From contig NZ_CP158374.1 of the NCBI RefSeq assembly GCF_040267705.1, forward strand, positions 3,348,001 through 3,412,000: DNA of 64,000 nt, in the 5' to 3' direction. Origin of the DNA: Agromyces sp. G08B096 (GTDB lineage Bacteria > Actinomycetota > Actinomycetes > Actinomycetales > Microbacteriaceae). Numbering within the stretch: position 1 is the first letter of the stretch; each line of letters opens with the position of its first letter. The position numbers were made by a program, and so were the translations under genes. The notes below the pieces were generated by a model that ran no database searches, had not been told where the DNA came from, and was given only the letters and a program-made list of their open reading frames with translations. Positions 60,273 through 64,000 of the stretch are shown piece after piece.

Positions 60273-61255
60273 TGCACGTACTCCAATAGGTCGAGCCCGA
60301 CCTGGCGCATGCCCTCGAGCACCGAGAGCCGGCTCGACAGCTGCGTGTCGGCGAAGTACGTCGACACCGCGTAGGCGACGCTCGCGCGCGGCCCGCGGAG
60401 CACGCCGACCTCGCTGCGGACGCCGCCGTCGGTGCCCGTCTTGTTCATGAGCAGCACGTTGTGGTCGGGCATGCGGTGCGCCAGCGGGTCGAGCCCGAAC
60501 GCCGACGCGACCATCGAGAGGTCGGAGTTCAGCGACAGCCAGCCGACGACCCGCTGCGAGACCTCGGGGCTCACGACCTCGCCGCGGGCGAGGGCCGCGA
60601 ACAGCCACGTGAGCTCCTTCGCCGACCCGATCGACAGCTGCGGGGCGTCGTCGGGCCCGCGGTGGTCGCGCACCAGGTCGAGCAGGGCGGTGCGGGTCAG
60701 TCCGAGCGCCTCCGTGCGGGCGCGCACCGCCTCGAGGCCGATGTAGCGGATCAGCACGTTCGTCGCGAGGTTGTCGCTCGTCGCGCCGATGAGCGCCGCG
60801 AGGTCGGCGATCGGCAGGCTCGGCGACTGCAGGTGCTGCCAGATGCCGGAGTCGCCGACCGCGTCGCGAGGGGCGCGGTCGAGCACGGTGAACGCCTCGG
60901 GACTCGCCCCGGTGAGGCGGGAGGCGACCTCGACGAGGAGCAGCACCTTGCCGATCGACGCCGTCGGCATGACGACGTGGTCGTCGACCGAGAACAGCAC
61001 GCGGCCGGTCGCGAGATCGGTCGCCCGCGCCGAGACCTGCACACCCGCGAGCGCGAGCTCGCCGAGGGCGGCGAAGCCGCGGCTGAAGTCCTCGTAGGGT
61101 CCGTCGGTGAGGTGCTTGCCTCGCCGGACGACCGCATGGCGCGAGCGACGCTCGGAGCCCTGCGACGACGTCACCACGGTGGCGAGTTCCTTCTCTGTCG
61201 GTCGGCGCTCCCCCACCGCGGGCTGCGGCGCGCTCGAGATCGGTGGAGTGGACAA
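60269..61255 (-). CDS. Class A beta-lactamase-like serine hydrolase without a visible signal peptide
   Basis: Up to 328 residues. The penicillin-interacting motifs are present: Ser100-x-x-Lys103 (TASIGK), SDN at 160-162, and KTG at 272-274. The omega-loop glutamate of true class A enzymes is not obvious in LDLVRDHRGPDDAPQLSIG. The N-terminal 60 residues are polar, with no secretion signal or lipobox, so it is probably cytoplasmic or a D-alanyl peptidase/esterase relative. The start is uncertain: TTG at 61255 has no ribosome site, while GTG at 61177 has AAGGAA ahead. It follows the M13 peptidase gene by 14 bp. Confidence 0.82.
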   Translation of the reverse strand: MSTPPISSAPQPAVGERRPTEKELATVVTSSQGSERRSRHAVVRRGKHLTDGPYEDFSRGFAALGELALAGVQVSARATDLATGRVLFSVDDHVVMPTASIGKVLLLVEVASRLTGASPEAFTVLDRAPRDAVGDSGIWQHLQSPSLPIADLAALIGATSDNLATNVLIRYIGLEAVRARTEALGLTRTALLDLVRDHRGPDDAPQLSIGSAKELTWLFAALARGEVVSPEVSQRVVGWLSLNSDLSMVASAFGLDPLAHRMPDHNVLLMNKTGTDGGVRSEVGVLRGPRASVAYAVSTYFADTQLSSRLSVLEGMRQVGLDLLEYVH

Positions 61256-61269
61256 CGGACGGGTCGCGG

Positions 61270-63306
61270 CTACCAGATCGTCACCCGCTCGGTCGGGTCG
61301 AGCCAGAGCGCGTCGTCTGCGGTCACTCCGAAGCCAGTGTAGAACTCGTCGATGTTGCGGACGATCTGGTTGCAGCGGAACTCGCTCGGCGAGTGCGGGT
61401 CGATGGCCAGCAGCCGGACGACCTCCTCATCGCGCGCCTTCAGCTGCCAGGCCTGCGCCCACGAGAGGAAGAAGCGCTCCGCGCCGGAGAGCCCGTCGAC
61501 GACGGGCGGCTCCTGGCCGTCGAGGGAGATGAGATACGCCTTCCACGCGATCGCGAGACCGCCCAGGTCGCCGATGTTCTCGCCGATGGTGAGCGCGCCG
61601 TTCACGTGCGGCGCCTCGGCCGGGGCATCCGTCTCACTCGATCCGCCATCGGATGCCTCGCCGGCGCGGCCGGCCAGCTGCAGCGGCACGAGCGCGTCGT
61701 ACTGGTCGATCAGCGCCTTGGTGCGCTCCTCGAACGCGGCCCGGTCGTCGGCGGTCCACCAGTCGGTGAGCCGGCCGTCGCCGTCGTACTTCGACCCCTG
61801 GTCGTCGAAGCCGTGGCCGATCTCGTGGCCGATGACGGCGCCGATCGCGCCGTAGTTCGCCGCGGCCTCGCGGCTCTCGTCGAAGAACGGGAACTGCAGG
61901 ATGGCGGCCGGGAAGACGATCTCGTTGAAGCCGGGGTTGTAGTACGCGTTGATCGTCTGCGGCGTCATGAACCACTCGTCGCGGTCGATGGGCTTGCCGA
62001 TCTTGCCGAGCTCGCGGGCGAACTCGAACTCCGCCGTCGCGCGCACGTTGCCGATGAGGTCGCCCGCGTCGACGGCGAGCGAGGAGTAGTCGCGCCACTT
62101 CACCGGGTAGCCGATCTTCGGGGTGAACTTCGCGAGCTTGTCGAGGGCGCGGCGCTTGGTCTCCTCACCCATCCAGTCGAGGTCGGTGATCGAGCGGCGG
62201 TAGGCCTCGACGAGGTTCGCGACGAGGTCGTCCATGGCCGCCTTCGCGGTGGGCGGGAAGTGGCGCTCGACGTAGATGCGGCCGACCGCCTCGCCCATCG
62301 AGCCCTCGACGAGCGAGACGCCGCGCTTCCAGCGCTCCCGCATCTGCGGGGTGCCGGTGAGCGTGCGCCCGTAGAAGTCGAAGTTCGCCTCGACCAGGTC
62401 GCTCGACAGGTACGCGGCGCTCGAGCGGATCACCTGCCAGGCGAGCCAGTCGCGCCAGGCGGGCAGCCGGCTCTCGACGAGCAGCTCGCCGAGGCCGGAC
62501 ACGAACGAGGGCTGGCGCACCACGAGCTCGTCGAAGGCGGCCGCCGGCACACCCATCGCGTCGCGCCAGATCGCGAGGTCGGGACCGTCGGCCGACGCGC
62601 CGGATGCCGCGGCGACCACGTCGGCCCACGGCGTGAGGTTGTACGTCTTCTCGCTGTCGCGCGACTCCACGTTGGTCCAGTGGGTCGCTGCGATGCGGGT
62701 CTCGAGCTCGAACACGCGGGCGGCCCGCTCGGCGGGTTCGTCGAGGCCGGCGAGCCGGAACATCCGCTCGAGGTGCGCGAGGTAGGCGTCGCGGATGGCG
62801 GCGAAGCGCTCCTCCCGGAAGTAGCTCTCGTCGGGCAGGCCGATGCCGCCCTGCTCGACGAACACGAGATACCGCTCGGGGTCGCCCGGGTCGTTGTCGA
62901 CGAAGAGCTGCGCGAAGCCCGAGACGCCCTGGCGCTCGAGCCGGCCCACGGCGGCGAGCAGTTCGGGCACCGAGCTCACGGCGGCGGCGTCCTCGAGCTG
63001 GGGTGCGATGGGCGTCGCGCCGAGCTCCTCGGCACGCGCCTCGTCCATGAAGCTGGCGTAGAGGTCGCCGACCTTGCGCGCCTCCGTGCCCGGCTCGGCG
63101 CCCTGCGCCTCCTCGATGATCTCGCGCACGGCCTGCTCGGCCTCCTCGTGCAGCAGGATGAACGAGCCGTACCGCGCCTTGTCGGCGGGGATCTCGGTCC
63201 GCTCCATCCAACGGCCGTTGACGTGTCGGAACAGGTCGTCCTGCGGCCGGACCGCGGGGTCGAGCTCGTCGAGCGCGATGCCGGAGGCGAGGGGGGCGTC
63301 GGTCAT
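61270..63306 (-). CDS. M13-family zinc metallopeptidase (PepO/neprilysin-like)
   Basis: A 678-residue peptidase with the M13 motifs NAYYNPGFNEIVFPAAILQFPFF, zinc site HEIGH at 494-498, and GENIGD with zinc-ligand Glu576. CNQIVRNIDEFY-like near the C-terminus and a final tryptophan match the family. It lacks the N-terminal membrane anchor of neprilysin, so it should be cytosolic. The spacing from HExxH to ExxxD is about 19 residues longer than in neprilysin because of an acidic/Ser-rich insert (about 550-565). TAGGCT 7 bases ahead of the ATG fixes the start. Confidence 0.94.
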   Translation of the reverse strand: MTDAPLASGIALDELDPAVRPQDDLFRHVNGRWMERTEIPADKARYGSFILLHEEAEQAVREIIEEAQGAEPGTEARKVGDLYASFMDEARAEELGATPIAPQLEDAAAVSSVPELLAAVGRLERQGVSGFAQLFVDNDPGDPERYLVFVEQGGIGLPDESYFREERFAAIRDAYLAHLERMFRLAGLDEPAERAARVFELETRIAATHWTNVESRDSEKTYNLTPWADVVAAASGASADGPDLAIWRDAMGVPAAAFDELVVRQPSFVSGLGELLVESRLPAWRDWLAWQVIRSSAAYLSSDLVEANFDFYGRTLTGTPQMRERWKRGVSLVEGSMGEAVGRIYVERHFPPTAKAAMDDLVANLVEAYRRSITDLDWMGEETKRRALDKLAKFTPKIGYPVKWRDYSSLAVDAGDLIGNVRATAEFEFARELGKIGKPIDRDEWFMTPQTINAYYNPGFNEIVFPAAILQFPFFDESREAAANYGAIGAVIGHEIGHGFDDQGSKYDGDGRLTDWWTADDRAAFEERTKALIDQYDALVPLQLAGRAGEASDGGSSETDAPAEAPHVNGALTIGENIGDLGGLAIAWKAYLISLDGQEPPVVDGLSGAERFFLSWAQAWQLKARDEEVVRLLAIDPHSPSEFRCNQIVRNIDEFYTGFGVTADDALWLDPTERVTIW

Positions 63307-63313
63307 GCGCTCC

Positions 63314-63319
63314 AGCCTA
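63314..63319 (-). promoter_or_regulatory. -10 box TAGGCT of a predicted leaderless promoter
   Basis: On the minus strand TAGGCT is followed by 7 bases and the ATG at 63306. Confidence 0.6.
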
Positions 63320-63396
63320 GGGTTTCCGGCGGCCCAGGGTTCGGCTTCCCCGAGGCATGGAGCGAACCCTCAGATTTCTGCTCCCGGCGCGACCCA

Positions 63397-64000
63397 TCAG
63401 ATGACGCGGTCGTTGCCGCCGTCGACCGAGAGGTGGGCGCCCGTCGTGGCCGGCAGGCCGGTGCAGAACGCGAGCACGGCGTCCGCCACGAGCGCGCTGG
63501 TCACCTCGACGCCGAGCAGGTTGCGCGTGCGGTACTCCTCGACCGTGAGCCTGTAGCGCGCGGCGCGCTCGGCGAGCAGCTCGGGGGTCCAGATCGCGGT
63601 GTCGAACACGGCGTCGGGGTCGACCTGGTTCACGCGGATGCCGTCGCCGGCCCACTCGAGCGCGGCGACGCGCGCGAGCTGGGCCGCCGCGGTCTTGCTG
63701 GCCGAGTAGGCGGCAGCGCCCGGACCGGGCGCGGCCACGTTCTTGGTCGAGACGAGCACGACGCGTCCACCGCGTGGAGCGAGCGACAGGTACGGATGCC
63801 CCGCGCGGAGCGCCCGCACGACCGCCGTCGCGTTCACGCGCATGGCGCGCTCCCACACGGCGTCGTCGAGGTCGGCGATCGCCTGGCTCTCGGGGAAGAT
63901 GCCGGCGGCGACGACGAGCACGTCGACGCCCCCGAAGTCGCGCGCCGCGAGCGAGAACGCGGCGTCGAGCACCTCGGCGTCGCTCACGTCGCCGACGACC
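63397..64000 (-). CDS. Short-chain dehydrogenase domain, 5' end cut off by the window; likely C-terminus of an aldolase/dehydrogenase fusion
   Basis: The frame is open across the right edge, so only the last roughly 200 residues are seen. VDVLVVAAGIFPE, then VVLVSTKNVAAPGPGAAAYSASKTAAAQLARVAALEWAGDGIRVNQVDPDAVF has the SDR catalytic Y-x-x-x-K. The continuation with TAIWTPELLAERAARYRLTVEEYRTRNLLGVEVT and TTGAHLSVDGGND is unlike plain SDRs and resembles the dehydrogenase half of bifunctional rhamnulose-1-phosphate aldolase/lactaldehyde dehydrogenases. The aldolase half would lie beyond 64000. Confidence 0.8.
   Translation of the reverse strand, partial: VVGDVSDAEVLDAAFSLAARDFGGVDVLVVAAGIFPESQAIADLDDAVWERAMRVNATAVVRALRAGHPYLSLAPRGGRVVLVSTKNVAAPGPGAAAYSASKTAAAQLARVAALEWAGDGIRVNQVDPDAVFDTAIWTPELLAERAARYRLTVEEYRTRNLLGVEVTSALVADAVLAFCTGLPATTGAHLSVDGGNDRVI

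Overview
The window is about 64 kb of very GC-rich DNA, densely packed with genes on both strands. Short intergenic gaps, frequent ATGA/GTGA start-stop overlaps, GTG and TTG starts, a coproporphyrin-type heme pathway (hemQ), and a C50-carotenoid operon with an idi gene all point to an actinobacterium, most likely of the family Microbacteriaceae. This is an inference from gene content and composition; no rRNA or tRNA gene was seen to confirm it. No prophage, insertion sequence or CRISPR array was recognised.

Layout. 1-10 kb: a WYL regulator (cut by the left edge), a DrrAB-type ABC exporter, a phytoene-dehydrogenase-like oxidoreductase, a divergent DoxX/HxlR pair, an SRPBCC protein, an AI-2E transporter, and a divergent MFS exporter/TetR pair with readable operators. 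10-17 kb: a thioesterase and the methylcitrate cycle (prpC, prpB, prpD) with a 3-hydroxyisobutyryl-CoA hydrolase. A lone AbiEi/DUF559-type nuclease gene, bracketed by two copies of a 54-bp palindromic element, sits between prpB and prpC. 17-26 kb: MarR/LysE, a PEBP protein, trhO, an LssY-C membrane protein, an isocitrate-lyase-superfamily enzyme, and a three-gene operon joining an ABC exporter to an AlkZ-like DNA glycosylase. 26-46 kb: the heme pathway, hemL-B-D-C-H-Q on one side and hemG-E/hemA on the other. About 9 kb lies between the halves: a pyrimidine-dimer glycosylase gene, a CrtR-like MarR repressor, the carotenoid operon idi-crtE-crtB-crtI-crtYe-crtYf-crtEb, and a small envelope-stress cluster with a GntR regulator. 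46-64 kb: glyS, a Nudix gene, a five-gene oligopeptide ABC operon facing an Lrp regulator, an Xaa-Pro aminopeptidase, a lactate-monooxygenase-like enzyme, a double alpha/beta hydrolase, a class A beta-lactamase-like protein, an M13 peptidase, and the C-terminal end of a dehydrogenase cut by the right edge.

How the parts fit. The prp genes plus the hydrolase would turn propionyl-CoA, for example from valine, into pyruvate and succinate. The hem genes cover glutamyl-tRNA to heme through coproporphyrin III; all nine expected genes (A, L, B, C, D, E, G, H, Q) are present. The carotenoid operon makes lycopene and then an elongated, cyclised C50 pigment. The peptide transporter, Lrp regulator and aminopeptidase suggest peptide scavenging.

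A general regulatory signal stands out. At least 18 genes carry a TANNNT -10 box ending only 6-8 bases before the start codon, so their mRNAs are predicted to be leaderless. This also helps choose several starts. Genes inside operons instead have Shine-Dalgarno sequences or overlapping stop/start codons.
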